Assembly: GCA_905209865.1 (NCBI GenBank)
Contig: CAJLUP010000003.1
Coordinates: 1-36,319 of the forward strand
DNA from: an uncultured Lachnospiraceae bacterium
GTDB taxonomy: Bacteria > Bacillota > Clostridia > Lachnospirales > Lachnospiraceae
Direction of reading: 5' to 3'
Length of the DNA stretch: 36,319 nt
The notes below the pieces were generated by a model. It was not told the origin of the DNA. It saw nothing but the letters and a program-made list of their open reading frames with translations, and did not search any database. A program made the position numbers and the translations under genes. Positions 15,418 to 24,800 of this stretch are shown piece after piece (the stretch's first letter is position 1; the number at the start of each line of letters is the position of its first letter).

Positions 15418-16062
15418 TTATTTTCGATTTACCTTTCTTATTATATCAGGTTTCCTTCCGTTTCGCTCTGTTATTTTACAAAATATAACCGCAGCTCCCG
15501 TACTTACCATCGTAGCCACAATCCCTGCCCCGACGATCGCCGCCGGATTCGAACTTCCATATTGACTTCGATATGCGATCACATTCATAGGAATCAACTG
15601 AAGAGAAGAAATATTCATAATCAAAAACGTACACATCTCATTGCTTGCGACTCCCTTCCTTCTCACAGGTCCAGGCGCTCTTCCTGCGCGCCGTTCATCC
15701 TCCAGCGTTCCCAGCTCTTTCATCGCCTTTAATCCAGCCGGAGTTGCCGCCCAGCCAAGTCCAAGAATATTCGCAATAAAATTCGTTGTAATATGCTCCT
15801 GCGCCTTATGGTCTTTCGGAAGATTCGGAAAAAGAAAACGGATCACCGGACGCATCTTCTCCGCTGCACGTCCGATGATCCCAGCCTGTGCCGCAATCTC
15901 CATGATCCCACACCAAAATGACATAATTCCGATCATTGTAATACACAGCATTACCGCCTCTTTCGAAGAATCGAGCGCAGCATTCGTAAGTTCTTCCATC
16001 CTGCCGTTAAACGCCCCGAATATAATCCCGATCAAAATCATTCCTGCCCACAGATAATTCAT
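15418..16062 (-). CDS. spmA: Spore maturation protein A (nucleoside-recognition/Gate family)
   Basis: The 214-residue integral membrane protein carries the conserved SpmA track: NGRMEELTNAALDSSKEAV, the LFPNLPKDHKAQEHI region, LGLGWAATPAGLKAMKELG, the NEMCTFLIMNISSLQLIP segment and a C-terminal span. In Bacillus, SpmA and SpmB are needed for spore core dehydration. The usual spmB neighbour is absent on both sides: the next gene is DUF4230 and the upstream one is a PepSY lipoprotein. The gene suggests a spore-forming ancestor or present sporulation. GGAG lies 6 nt before the ATG. Confidence 0.85.
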   Translation of the reverse strand: MNYLWAGMILIGIIFGAFNGRMEELTNAALDSSKEAVMLCITMIGIMSFWCGIMEIAAQAGIIGRAAEKMRPVIRFLFPNLPKDHKAQEHITTNFIANILGLGWAATPAGLKAMKELGTLEDERRAGRAPGPVRRKGVASNEMCTFLIMNISSLQLIPMNVIAYRSQYGSSNPAAIVGAGIVATMVSTGAAVIFCKITERNGRKPDIIRKVNRK

Positions 16063-16200
16063 ACACTTCTCCGCCGCTTACGATTATTTTTCACTTTGTT
16101 TCAGATTATATTCGATTCCTCTTGTCCTTTATACTATTTCATCGAAAATTTCTTTCCAAATATCTCCTGATATCGCTTAATTTCACCTTAAAGAAACTTC

Positions 16201-16833
16201 TTAATATCTTTCTTCACTCCATTCAAGAACCGTTCCTGTAGACGCATCAATCTCAAACTCATATTCTTTGCCTTCAAAAATAATGTCGCCTTCGTATTTA
16301 TTTTTCCCGTCATCATAATCCGACTTGATCCGAATATCGTCTGCCGTTGCTCCCGGAACTCTTTCCAACGCAATCTCAGTCGCCTCTTCTATACTGATGC
16401 CTGTTGTATCCGCACCATTTTGTGTTCCCGCATCTGCGCTGCCGCTGTTTTGACCGTTTCCGTTTTGTTGATCCACATTCTGGCCATTCCCCTGTTCCGC
16501 ACCGGAATTCACCGCCGCATCTGCTCCTTCGTTTCCACCTGAAATCCGTTCGGTATCAACGCTTAAAATCTGACCGTCTGTTCCGCTGATCTCATAATCA
16601 TATTCCGTTCCTTCAACATCAAATCGAACTTCATATACTTTTCTTCCATCATCTCTCTCAGAAGAAACTCTCAAACGAGTTGTATCAGATTCGCTTACCC
16701 CTGCATCATTCAAGGCAGCTTCCAACGCCGCTTCCTTTCCGATATCTTTACCTCCTGCTCCACATCCTGTAAAAACAACTGCTGCCGCCGCAGTCATCAC
16801 CGTTACCATTGTCATTATCACAAATTTTTTCAT
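16201..16833 (-). CDS. Lipoprotein with two PepSY domains
   Basis: The 210-residue protein has a lipoprotein signal with lipobox VFTGC at about 19-23, then two PepSY domains. The first (about 30-95) has KVYEVRFDVEGTEYDYEI. The second (about 145-210) has KYEGDIIFEGKEYEFEID. They are joined by a Gly/Asn/Gln-rich linker of about 45 residues. PepSY domains are thought to inhibit proteases or sense ligands at the surface. The start at MKKFVIM (16833) has AAGGAG 7 nt upstream; the ATG 6 nt earlier is too close to the SD. It lies 150 bp downstream of the histidine kinase gene, behind a possible regulator site at 16955-16971, and may be the target and modulator of that two-component system. Confidence 0.9.
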   Translation of the reverse strand: MKKFVIMTMVTVMTAAAAVVFTGCGAGGKDIGKEAALEAALNDAGVSESDTTRLRVSSERDDGRKVYEVRFDVEGTEYDYEISGTDGQILSVDTERISGGNEGADAAVNSGAEQGNGQNVDQQNGNGQNSGSADAGTQNGADTTGISIEEATEIALERVPGATADDIRIKSDYDDGKNKYEGDIIFEGKEYEFEIDASTGTVLEWSEERY

Positions 16834-16938
16834 TTTCATTCTCCTTTTTTTGTTTCTTTCCTGGACATTTGCATTTTCTACCTATACTATCTTCCCCCGA
16901 ATGCTGCATCTTATGTCCTTCATTTCTTTGTTGAGATT

Positions 16939-16971
16939 ACTATATCCCACAAAGATTAAAATAACATTAAA
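16939..16971 (-). promoter_or_regulatory. Candidate response-regulator site and promoter before the PepSY gene
   Basis: On the minus strand the hexamer TTTAAT occurs at 16966-16971 and again at 16955-16960, separated by 5 nt. This is an 11 bp direct repeat, the spacing typical of OmpR-family regulators. A possible -10 element TATAGT (16939-16944) follows 10 nt later. No good -35 is present, as is common for activated promoters. It lies between the histidine kinase stop and the PepSY lipoprotein gene. Confidence 0.4.
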
Positions 16972-16985
16972 GAAGAAAAATAATT

Positions 16986-18389
16986 TTATTCTTTTTTCCA
17001 CAGGTGAAATGTAAATTCACTTCCGCTCCCTTTTTTACTGGTCACTTCCACCGTTCCGCCATGCGCTTCTGCGATCCACTTCACCATAGAAAGTCCTAAT
17101 CCGCTGTGATTTCCATCGCTTCTGGACTTATCTGCTCTGTAAAATCGTTCCCATATATACGGAAGATCTGCCTCTGCAATTCCGACGCCATGATCTTTTA
17201 CTTTACCGATAATCTCCGAATCGTTTTTCAATGATAAGCTTACTTCTATTTCCCGTCCTTCGCCATAACGCAATGCATTAGAGATCAAGTTGATCATCAT
17301 CCTGATATACAGCGTTTCATCGACTTCCGTCCATATTTCAGGCTCTATCTCACATAAAATCCTGCCCGAATATCCTTGCGACTGTGCCAAAAAACGCTGC
17401 TCTCCGACAACCATTTCCGTCAGTTCACTTAAATTCACGCTTTCCCGATCAATCTGTTGACGCCCCTGATCTGCCCTTGACAAGAAGAGCAGCTGCGAGA
17501 TCAGATCAGACATATTTTTCGCTTTCTGTGCAATCACTTCAACCTGAGCTTTTTGCTCTGAATTTAACATTTCATCCTGCAAGATCCTGTCGCACTGTGC
17601 AAGTATAACACTGACCGGAGTTCTTAATTCGTGTGAAACATCCGAAGTAAACTGCTTCTCTCTTTTAAAAACGATATCCAATTCATCCAACATTTCATTA
17701 AATGTTTCTGCCAACACATATATCTCGTCTCTGTTTTTCCCGCGATTTTCCTTCTCTCCTTTCCCGATCTCATCTCCTACATTTTCGATTCTTCTTGAAA
17801 GGTCTGCATCAGCGCGTATTTTACACACAGTATCTGTAATATCTTTCACCGGACGAAGTGTCCTCCTTGTAAATCGATAGCCGACAAATGCCGTCGCCGC
17901 CGCAAGCAGCGGAAGCAGAATGAACGCCATACGGAGTATCATCCGAAAACTTTCCTCTGCTTCTGTAACAGAAGCAACGCCTCGTACATAAATCTCCGTT
18001 CCTTCTCCCGGACGATAAAAAAGATCATATACATACCATTCATTCTTTTTCGTCCCATCCTTTATCTGACGCACTTCCCCATCTGCAAATTCCGGCTGTT
18101 CATCGAATCCTCTCGGAATCTTTCCATATAAAAAATATCCTGTCGAATCATACATCGAAAGATATATTCCATTTTCCACAGAATAAAAATCTGAATCAAT
18201 CTCTAATTCGCCGCCTTCCGCCTCTATCTCCTCCAGACTCTCTTCCCGCCTCTCCAAAGACTGCTTCGTAGATGCCAAAAGCTCGCGTCCGCTCAGAGAA
18301 AACAAGATCCCCAACGTTGCTCCGATTACAATAAGCATTAAAGCAGTATATATAAGAGTCAATTTTATTTTTAAAGAAAGTTTTTTCAT
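16986..18389 (-). CDS. Sensor histidine kinase
   Basis: The 467-residue protein has a first membrane span at about 8-30, an acidic extracellular sensor domain of about 115 residues with no cysteines, a second span at about 150-170 (FILLPLLAAATAFVGYRF), a HAMP domain, a HisKA domain with phospho-acceptor His253 in SDVSHELRTPV, and a HATPase_c domain with N-box NLISNALRYGEG, DHGVGIAEADLPYIWERFYRADKSRS and GLGLSMVKWIAEAHGG. It is a complete EnvZ/PhoR-type kinase. Its ATG overlaps the response-regulator stop by 4 nt, with AAAGGAGG upstream. The signal is unknown; a surface or cationic-peptide stress is only a guess from the linked PepSY lipoprotein. Confidence 0.95.
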   Translation of the reverse strand: MKKLSLKIKLTLIYTALMLIVIGATLGILFSLSGRELLASTKQSLERREESLEEIEAEGGELEIDSDFYSVENGIYLSMYDSTGYFLYGKIPRGFDEQPEFADGEVRQIKDGTKKNEWYVYDLFYRPGEGTEIYVRGVASVTEAEESFRMILRMAFILLPLLAAATAFVGYRFTRRTLRPVKDITDTVCKIRADADLSRRIENVGDEIGKGEKENRGKNRDEIYVLAETFNEMLDELDIVFKREKQFTSDVSHELRTPVSVILAQCDRILQDEMLNSEQKAQVEVIAQKAKNMSDLISQLLFLSRADQGRQQIDRESVNLSELTEMVVGEQRFLAQSQGYSGRILCEIEPEIWTEVDETLYIRMMINLISNALRYGEGREIEVSLSLKNDSEIIGKVKDHGVGIAEADLPYIWERFYRADKSRSDGNHSGLGLSMVKWIAEAHGGTVEVTSKKGSGSEFTFHLWKKE

Positions 18390-19060
18390 TCTTCCTCCTT
18401 TAATACATACCCCGCTCCCCTCACAGTATGAATCAGTTTTTTCTCTCTTCCGTCATCGATCTTCTTCCTCAGATAACGAATATACACATCTATGACATTG
18501 GAACTTCCCATATAATCATAATCCCACAAATGCTGCTCTAATCTGTCGCGCGAAAGAACGATTCCCGCATTTTGAATCATGTACCGCAGAAGCGAAAACT
18601 CCTTTCCTGAAAGCCGGATCTCTTCTCCGCCCCGCACGACTTTATGCGTATCCAAATGCATTTCCAAATCACCGACTGTATAACATGTTTTCGGAGTCTC
18701 CCCCGGTTTTCGCAGCAACACGCGCACACGCGCCAGCAGTTCTTCAAAAGCGAACGGCTTTACAAGATAATCATTCGCCCCCGCATCCAACCCCGCCACA
18801 CGATCTTCTACACTGTCTCTGGCAGTAAGCAATATAACCGGAGTTGCATCCGTCTTTCGCCTCAACTCTTTCAGCACAGCAAGTCCGTCTTTCTTCGGCA
18901 TCATAATATCAAGAATAACTGCATCATATTTTGCACTGTTCAGATACTCTGATGCTTCCGCTCCGTCAAAACACGAATCCACACTGTAGAACTCTTCTTT
19001 CAGCCGCGCTGTGATAAGTTTGTTCAGATCTTTTTCGTCCTCTGCAAGCAAAATTCTCAT
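18386..19060 (-). CDS. OmpR-family response regulator
   Basis: The 224-residue protein has a receiver domain with acidic pocket EDEKD (8-12), phospho-acceptor Asp51 in VILDIMMP, the conserved Thr/Ala turn LLTARD and Lys in DYLVKPF. A winged-helix DNA-binding domain covers about 128-222, with GKEFSLLRYMIQN, LEQHLWDYDY and VDVYIRYLRKKID. The start at MRILLAEDEK (19060) has GGAAGGTGG 4 nt upstream; a longer in-frame reading adds 13 unlikely residues. It is co-translated with the kinase (4 nt overlap). A good promoter lies at 19175-19203. Confidence 0.96.
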   Translation of the reverse strand: MRILLAEDEKDLNKLITARLKEEFYSVDSCFDGAEASEYLNSAKYDAVILDIMMPKKDGLAVLKELRRKTDATPVILLTARDSVEDRVAGLDAGANDYLVKPFAFEELLARVRVLLRKPGETPKTCYTVGDLEMHLDTHKVVRGGEEIRLSGKEFSLLRYMIQNAGIVLSRDRLEQHLWDYDYMGSSNVIDVYIRYLRKKIDDGREKKLIHTVRGAGYVLKEEE

Positions 19061-19174
19061 ATTACCACCTTCCCTTTCGCCGTTTATATACATCGGCATA
19101 AGTCAAATCTTCCGGCGCGCAATTCTAACCGTAATCCCAGGCTTTACCATATGATCCTGACTTTTAATATCACT

Positions 19175-19203
19175 ATTATATGAAAATCGCGGATTGAAAT
19201 CAA
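19175..19203 (-). promoter_or_regulatory. Promoter of the two-component system operon
   Basis: On the minus strand TTGATT (19198-19203), 17 nt and TATAAT (19175-19180). The leader to the response-regulator ATG would be about 110 nt. It lies back to back with the promoter of the divergent aminopeptidase gene. Confidence 0.65.
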
Positions 19204-19217
19204 TTCCCTCTTTTATC

Positions 19218-19246
19218 TTGACAGAAAACAATCCTGCTTATATCCT
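19218..19246 (+). promoter_or_regulatory. Candidate promoter of the M18 aminopeptidase gene
   Basis: A perfect TTGACA (19218-19223), 17 nt and TATCCT (19241-19246, 4 of 6 matches). The leader would be about 30 nt. Its -35 is only 14 bp from that of the divergent response-regulator promoter, so the two may interfere. Confidence 0.55.
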
Positions 19247-19282
19247 GAAATTATCAGAGAAAACAGAGAAGGAGCTGATCAT

Positions 19283-20560
19283 ATGACTTCGTCGGAAACA
19301 ACGAAAAAACTCATAGATTTTATCGAAAAAAGTCCCTCCGTTTTTCATACGGCAGAAACGATCAAAGGGATGCTGTTAGGGAATAATTTTTCAGAACTGC
19401 AAGAAAACGAACGCTGGAATATCACAACCGGAGGAAACTATTTCGTAACAAGAAATAATTCTTCTCTGATCGCATTTTCCATTCCTGAAAATAATCTTGC
19501 AGGAATGCATATTATCGCAAGTCACAGTGACTCGCCTACTTTCAAGATCAAAGAAAACCCTGAAATAGAAGCCGATCACCATTACATCAAATTAAATGTA
19601 GAACGTTACGGAGGCATGCTCTGCGCTCCCTGGCTCGATCGTCCGCTTTCCATCGCCGGAAGAGTGATCTTCAAAGACGATACAATTAATAAGTTTCAAT
19701 CGAAACTAATAAACATCAATAAGGATCTTGTGTTAATCCCAAATCTTGCAATCCACATGAACAGAGATGCAAATAACGGATATTCATACAATCCGCAGAA
19801 AGATCTCCTTCCACTTTACGGAAATCTTTCTTCCAAAGACACCTTTATGAAAAAAATCGCCGAAACAGCCAATATATCCGAAGAAGATATACTCGGTCAT
19901 GATCTGTTCCTTTATAACAGACAAAAAGCGAGCATATGGGGCGCTTCCGATGAGTTCATATCCGCGCCGAGGCTTGATGATCTGCAATGTGTATTTGCAT
20001 CTGTTGAAGGATTTCTTGCAGGACAGAAAAAGACATACATGCCAATCCTCTGTGTTCTCGATAACGAAGAAGTCGGAAGCGGAACAAAACAAGGAGCTGC
20101 GTCTACCTTTTTATATGATACTCTGACCCGAATCAACACATGCCTCGGACTTTCCAATGAGGACTATCTCATCCGGTTGTCTGACAGCTTTATGATCTCG
20201 GCAGACAACGCACATGCAGTCCACCCAAATCACCCCGACTGCTCCGATCCCGTAAATCATCCTTATTTAAATGGTGGAATCGTCATTAAATTCAACGCCA
20301 ATCAAAAATACTGTACAGACGGATTTTCTGCGGCAGTATTTCGGGATCTGTGTCGTTCGGTTCATGTTCCGGTCCAAACCTTTGTCAATCGTTCCGACAT
20401 TGCAGGAGGCTCAACTCTCGGCAACATATCCAGCACCCATGTTGCAGTGAGCGCAGTTGATATCGGGCTTCCACAGCTCGCCATGCATTCCCCTTACGAG
20501 ACGGCAGGGGCACACGATACTGATTACTTTGTCAAAGTCGCGACAGAATTTTTCTGCTGA
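19283..20560 (+). CDS. M18 family aminopeptidase
   Basis: The 425-residue cytosolic zinc aminopeptidase is of normal length for family M18 (aspartyl/neutral aminopeptidase). Metal and catalytic motifs are visible: His81 and Asp83 in IIASHSDSPTFK, the LDDLQCVFA aspartate, Glu262-Glu263 in LDNEEVGSGT, SADNAHAVHPNHPD and the C-terminal LAMHSPYETAGAHD. It removes N-terminal residues from peptides for amino-acid recycling. GAAGGAG lies before the ATG. It is followed by an oxidoreductase gene 91 bp downstream on the same strand without an obvious terminator. Confidence 0.95.
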   Translation: MTSSETTKKLIDFIEKSPSVFHTAETIKGMLLGNNFSELQENERWNITTGGNYFVTRNNSSLIAFSIPENNLAGMHIIASHSDSPTFKIKENPEIEADHHYIKLNVERYGGMLCAPWLDRPLSIAGRVIFKDDTINKFQSKLININKDLVLIPNLAIHMNRDANNGYSYNPQKDLLPLYGNLSSKDTFMKKIAETANISEEDILGHDLFLYNRQKASIWGASDEFISAPRLDDLQCVFASVEGFLAGQKKTYMPILCVLDNEEVGSGTKQGAASTFLYDTLTRINTCLGLSNEDYLIRLSDSFMISADNAHAVHPNHPDCSDPVNHPYLNGGIVIKFNANQKYCTDGFSAAVFRDLCRSVHVPVQTFVNRSDIAGGSTLGNISSTHVAVSAVDIGLPQLAMHSPYETAGAHDTDYFVKVATEFFC

Positions 20561-20651
20561 TTCTTTTATACCCAAAAACAGAGTAAATAACCGCAGCCTT
20601 AAAAACAACAAACAAAAAATCAAGAAAAGAAAAAAGAAAAGGAGAACTCAT

Positions 20652-21632
20652 ATGAATTTAAAAATAGGTATTATCGGAACAAATTTCATAAGCGATGACT
20701 TCTGCGATGCCGCCAAACAAACAGACGGGATTGAATTATATGCTGTATATTCCAGATCCTCTGATACAGGAACGGAATTTGCCGATCGGCATAACATACC
20801 CGCTGTTTTTACAGATTATGATGATTTTCTCGATTCACAGATCGATGCCGTATATGTAGCTTCCCCAAACTTCGCCCACTGTGCACAATCCATCAAAGCA
20901 ATGGAACACAAAAAGCATGTTCTATGTGAAAAAGTAATGGCATCAAACGAACAGGAAGCCCTCTTAATGATCGAATGCGCCCGAAAAAATCAGGTCGTTC
21001 TCTTAGAAGCCATGCGCCCTGATTTCGATCCTGCCTTTGAAATCATCGAAAACGCCCTTCCCCGTATCGGAAAAATCCGAAGAGCCACCTTTGAATTTTG
21101 TCAATACTCCAGCCGCTACGATCGTTTCAAGGAAGGGATTGTAGAAAACGCCTTTAATCCCGAACTCGGAAACGCCGCAGTATCAGACATCGGAGTTTAC
21201 TGCATCCACTCCCTTGTCCGGCTTTTCGGCGCTCCGAAGAACATACAATTCATGTCTTCTTTTTTGGAAAACAATTTTGAATGCAGCGGGATCATCTTAA
21301 TGGAATATCAAGATATGATCGCAGAAGCAGTTTACTCCAAAGTTACTGTTTCCTCTAATCCGAGCATCATTCAAGGCGAAGACGGTTCAATTCTGATCGA
21401 CTATATAAGCCATCCTTCACAGATAGAACTCCGTCTCAGAGAAGGATCGAGAGATCCGATCGATGGAGGCATAAAAGAGAGTTTTTCATATACTCCGGTA
21501 AACAATAACATGATTTACGAAATCAAAAAGTTTATTTCTCTCATAGAGAATAACGAAACAGATCATAAATACCTTTCATATTCACTTGACACGATCCGCA
21601 TTATAGATCGCGTACTTGGTTTTACACCGTAA
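20652..21632 (+). CDS. Gfo/Idh/MocA family oxidoreductase
   Basis: The 326-residue NAD(P)-dependent oxidoreductase has the N-terminal Rossmann fold (KIGIIGTNFIS, 4-14), AVYVASPNFAHCAQSIKAM and the family's dinucleotide-site motif at HVLCEKVMASN. The usual Glu-Lys-Pro is Glu93-Lys94-Val95 here. The C-terminal substrate domain includes AVSDIGVYCIHSLVRLFG, the place of the conserved Asp and His. Substrates in this family are sugars, inositols or their derivatives; nothing nearby sets this one. The start at MNLKIGI is chosen for AAAAGGAG upstream; the frame extends 65 codons further into the aminopeptidase gene without an SD. Confidence 0.9.
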   Translation: MNLKIGIIGTNFISDDFCDAAKQTDGIELYAVYSRSSDTGTEFADRHNIPAVFTDYDDFLDSQIDAVYVASPNFAHCAQSIKAMEHKKHVLCEKVMASNEQEALLMIECARKNQVVLLEAMRPDFDPAFEIIENALPRIGKIRRATFEFCQYSSRYDRFKEGIVENAFNPELGNAAVSDIGVYCIHSLVRLFGAPKNIQFMSSFLENNFECSGIILMEYQDMIAEAVYSKVTVSSNPSIIQGEDGSILIDYISHPSQIELRLREGSRDPIDGGIKESFSYTPVNNNMIYEIKKFISLIENNETDHKYLSYSLDTIRIIDRVLGFTP

Positions 21633-21644
21633 ATCTTTTTCTTC

Positions 21645-21736
21645 AATCACCGGAAGTCCAAAAGGCACATTCCGGGATTGCAAGCGATCGCCAAGACCTC
21701 GGGCAAGTCCGGACTTTGGCTCGTCACCATTGCAAA
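21645..21736 (-). repeat. Dispersed post-terminator repeat, copy 1 (long form)
   Basis: Positions 21645-21693 match 35503-35552 with four differences over 50 positions. A second short block, CCATTGCAAA at 21727-21736, matches 35550-35559. Between the blocks this copy has 36 extra bases with a perfect 12 bp palindrome AAGTCCGGACTT at 21705-21716. In minus-strand reading the repeat begins directly after the T-run of the GH20 gene terminator. It fills nearly all of the gap between that terminator and the stop codon of the convergent oxidoreductase gene. I see no transposase or target-site duplication. Confidence 0.85.
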
Positions 21737-21737
21737 C

Positions 21738-21806
21738 AAAAAGACTGTATATCTTACAAGATTTTGAGGGACACCTCATTTTCCTGTTCGATACACAGTC
21801 TTTTTT
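21738..21806 (-). terminator. Intrinsic terminator of the GH20 gene, possibly bidirectional
   Basis: Arms at 21738-21753 and 21790-21806 pair over about 16 bp. One position is G-U in the minus-strand RNA but A-C in the plus-strand RNA, so the minus strand is favoured. A small inner hairpin (TGAGG/CCTCA) sits in the loop. T-runs lie on both sides, so the plus-strand oxidoreductase transcript may also end here. Confidence 0.8.
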
Positions 21807-21869
21807 ATTTTATCCTATATCACTTTTCTTACTTTTCCGCCTCATGAGACTGATTCTTTTTTATAGAGC

Positions 21870-24800
21870 TTATTGTTTTCTCCTTCTTCTCTGAGTCAGG
21901 ATAAATACTGCGCCGGCAGCCATCACAGCTCCGACATAGAACATCGGAACAGTCCGATCTCCTGTCTGAACAGCTCCCTCTTCCTTCTTTGAGTTTTCAT
22001 CCGAATTATTTTTATCCGGCGTCGGTTCAGGATCAGGAGTTACTGTCTTTTCTTTCACTTCAATTTCTACACTATCAGTAATTTTCTTCTCATTCTGTTC
22101 TGCCATCACTGTAATCATTGCTTTTCCGGCTTTCAATGCAGTCACATTTCCCTGCTGGTCAACAGTTAATATAGTCGGATCAGAAGAACTCCATGTAATC
22201 TCAACTTCTTTCGCATCTGTCGGATCAACCTTTACAGTCAATGTCATCTTGTCTCCGACTTTCAATTCCGTTTGTTCCGCCCTTACTGTTACCATCTTCA
22301 GTTCCGAATCAGGTTCCGGCTCCGGTTCTGGTTCCGGTTCCGGTTCCGGCTCCGGCTCCGGCTCTGGTTCCGGCTCCGGAGTCGTACTGTCTTCCTTCAC
22401 TTCAATTTTAACACTGTCCGATGCCGTTTTATCTCCCTGCACTGCAGTTACTGTAATCACTGACTCTCCTTCTTTCAGCGCGCTTACTTCTCCCTTTCCG
22501 TCTACTGCCAGTACTGTCGGCTCAGAGGAGCTCCATGTAATTTCAACGTCTTTTGCATCCACCGGATCAACTTTCGCTTTCAACGTCATCTTGTCTCCGA
22601 CTTTCAGCTCTGTTTGTTCCGCCTCCAATACGATCTGCTTAAGTTCGGGTTCCGGTTCGGGTTCTGGTTCCGGTTCCGGTTCCGGTTCTGGATTCGGATC
22701 TGTAAGTTTTTCTGTCTCCGCCAGCAAAACTTCTGCCTTTTCGACAACATCATCATTCAATGCATAGGCATTTTCATACACTGACTCTGCTTCTCTGTAT
22801 GCCTGGAAAAACGTCTCATACGCTGCATCTCCATATGTAATTCCATATTCCTTAAACTTCTTTGCAGCCTCATCCAGTGCGTCTTGAAGCTGATCTTTAC
22901 TTACTGTTTCATATGCCTCAAATTCCCTGAGCTGGAACGTTCCTTCAACACCCTGCATCTTGAGCCAGCGCGTCTTAATCGGCTGTTCAAACTTGATCGT
23001 ATTGACATTTTGCCCCTTAACAGCAGTCATCCCTTCAATATCCTTCCATACTTTTCCATCTGAAGAAACCTGAAGCTTAAACGTCGAAGGTGCTTTATCC
23101 CATTGAAGTACAAGCTTGTCAATCTCATAAGTCTGCATCATATCCACCGCAAAACTGCTGTCTGCGTAAAGTCCTTCAAAGAAGGAATCTTTTTCACTGA
23201 CTTCTGTTCCATGTGCTCCGTCCGCTGTATTTCCGTCTCCGTCGATTGCCTTCCACCCTACGCGAAGTTTTTTATTCGCATTATCATAATTCGAATCGCC
23301 TTTATGCTGTGCAGTTCCTGCCGCAGCCTTGTCCTGCGCCACATTCACTTCTGTGACCGTCTTATCTTCTGCAGTCAGCTTAACTGCAGCCGGAGACAAC
23401 GCCTTGTCATAAACTTTCAGATCGGCGATACTGCCATCCAGACCGTTTCCGATCGTTGTCAGCGGGAATACAAACGTAGACAAAAGGTGGTCATAATCTG
23501 TCTCAGAATTCGTTGTTCTTGTCAAAGCCTGCCTGAATTCTCCGTCTATGTATAGTTTTGTTACTTGCTGTGTTCCGACAATCGTGATATTCACACTCTT
23601 ATTTTCCGGAATTACATCATTAAACTTCTGTTCAAAATACGAGCGATTGATCTTTAAGTTTCCATCTGATCCGATTGATAAACGGCCATCTTCTCCGTCA
23701 AACAACTGCGCGTCTTTCTTTTTATCCACCTTTAGATCAAACTGCACAGTATACGGATAATCAACAGATCTTAACTCTGTCGTAAGTGCGCCTTCTCCGT
23801 TCAGATCAAGCCAGCTCTTGCCGCCTTCTTCTTTTACAGTTCCGTTTGTAATCGCTCCGTCATATCCGTTTCCTGACGCATCATATACAACAACTTTGGC
23901 ATCATCTGATTTTACGTTCTTAAAATCATAATCAAGTACAAGAGACGTCTCAGAAGGAATATCTGACGCCAATTCCACGCCCGGACCTGCTTTTAATTTT
24001 TCGAATTTGAAACTATATTCCTCATAAGTCTGATCTTCATCCGTACCGCCCCATGTTTTCTCGCTAAGAACCGCTGCCTGACGCATCAAACGTTCATAAT
24101 TATCACGTTCTGTCACTCCCATATCTGCGATATCTGCCCACATCGCCGTCTTCGCACCAAGGAGATTCGGGTCTGCCGGCTGCACTGTTCCGCTGCTGCT
24201 GAACGTAACCGGAGTCCAGTTATTGAAAATATGTTCTACATTAACAACGTCTCTCTTATCGCGTCCTGTATTTCCATACAGATGGAACGAATCCACATTG
24301 ACGAGCTTAAATCCCTCTGCGCTTCGTTTTGCCGCATTGTCCCATGAATTTGACCAGAAATCAATTTCAATGTCTGTGTAATCTTTCGTGGAAATCCCTT
24401 TATCGTCAAAATACTGCTTCATAGAACCCCACATACGAACTTTCTTTCCACTTTCCTGAACAGTATCAGCCATCTCACGGATATAATTTCTCATTCCGTC
24501 AAATTCGTCATTTTTAATACTCCAGTATTCATCCACACCGATATCTACCGTATCGCCTAAGAATACAGGATCCGCCTCGTTCAAATACTCACTGTACAAC
24601 GCCTTAAGAAATTTTAACGCCCACTGGCCGCTCTCACCTTTTACGGAAAGCAGCTCCCAGTCTCTGTCGCTCTTAATTCCATCTTCCGGCATATTTTCAA
24701 ATCCCGGTACGCTTCTCACTTCATCAATATGATTTCTCACATATCTGTTAAACAGCAAAGAATGCCCAGGCGCATCAATCTCGGAAATCGGATTCATGCC

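Noticed and set aside
21582..21779. Minus-strand 65-residue frame over repeat copy 1
   Set aside because: It covers the GH20 terminator, the dispersed repeat and the end of the oxidoreductase gene. The repeat explains the apparent frame; there is no SD and copy 2 does not preserve it.
22249..22767. Plus-strand frame of 172 residues with long Ser-Gly runs
   Set aside because: It is the reverse-strand reading of the Pro-Glu hexanucleotide arrays of the GH20 gene. It has no SD and no independent domain.
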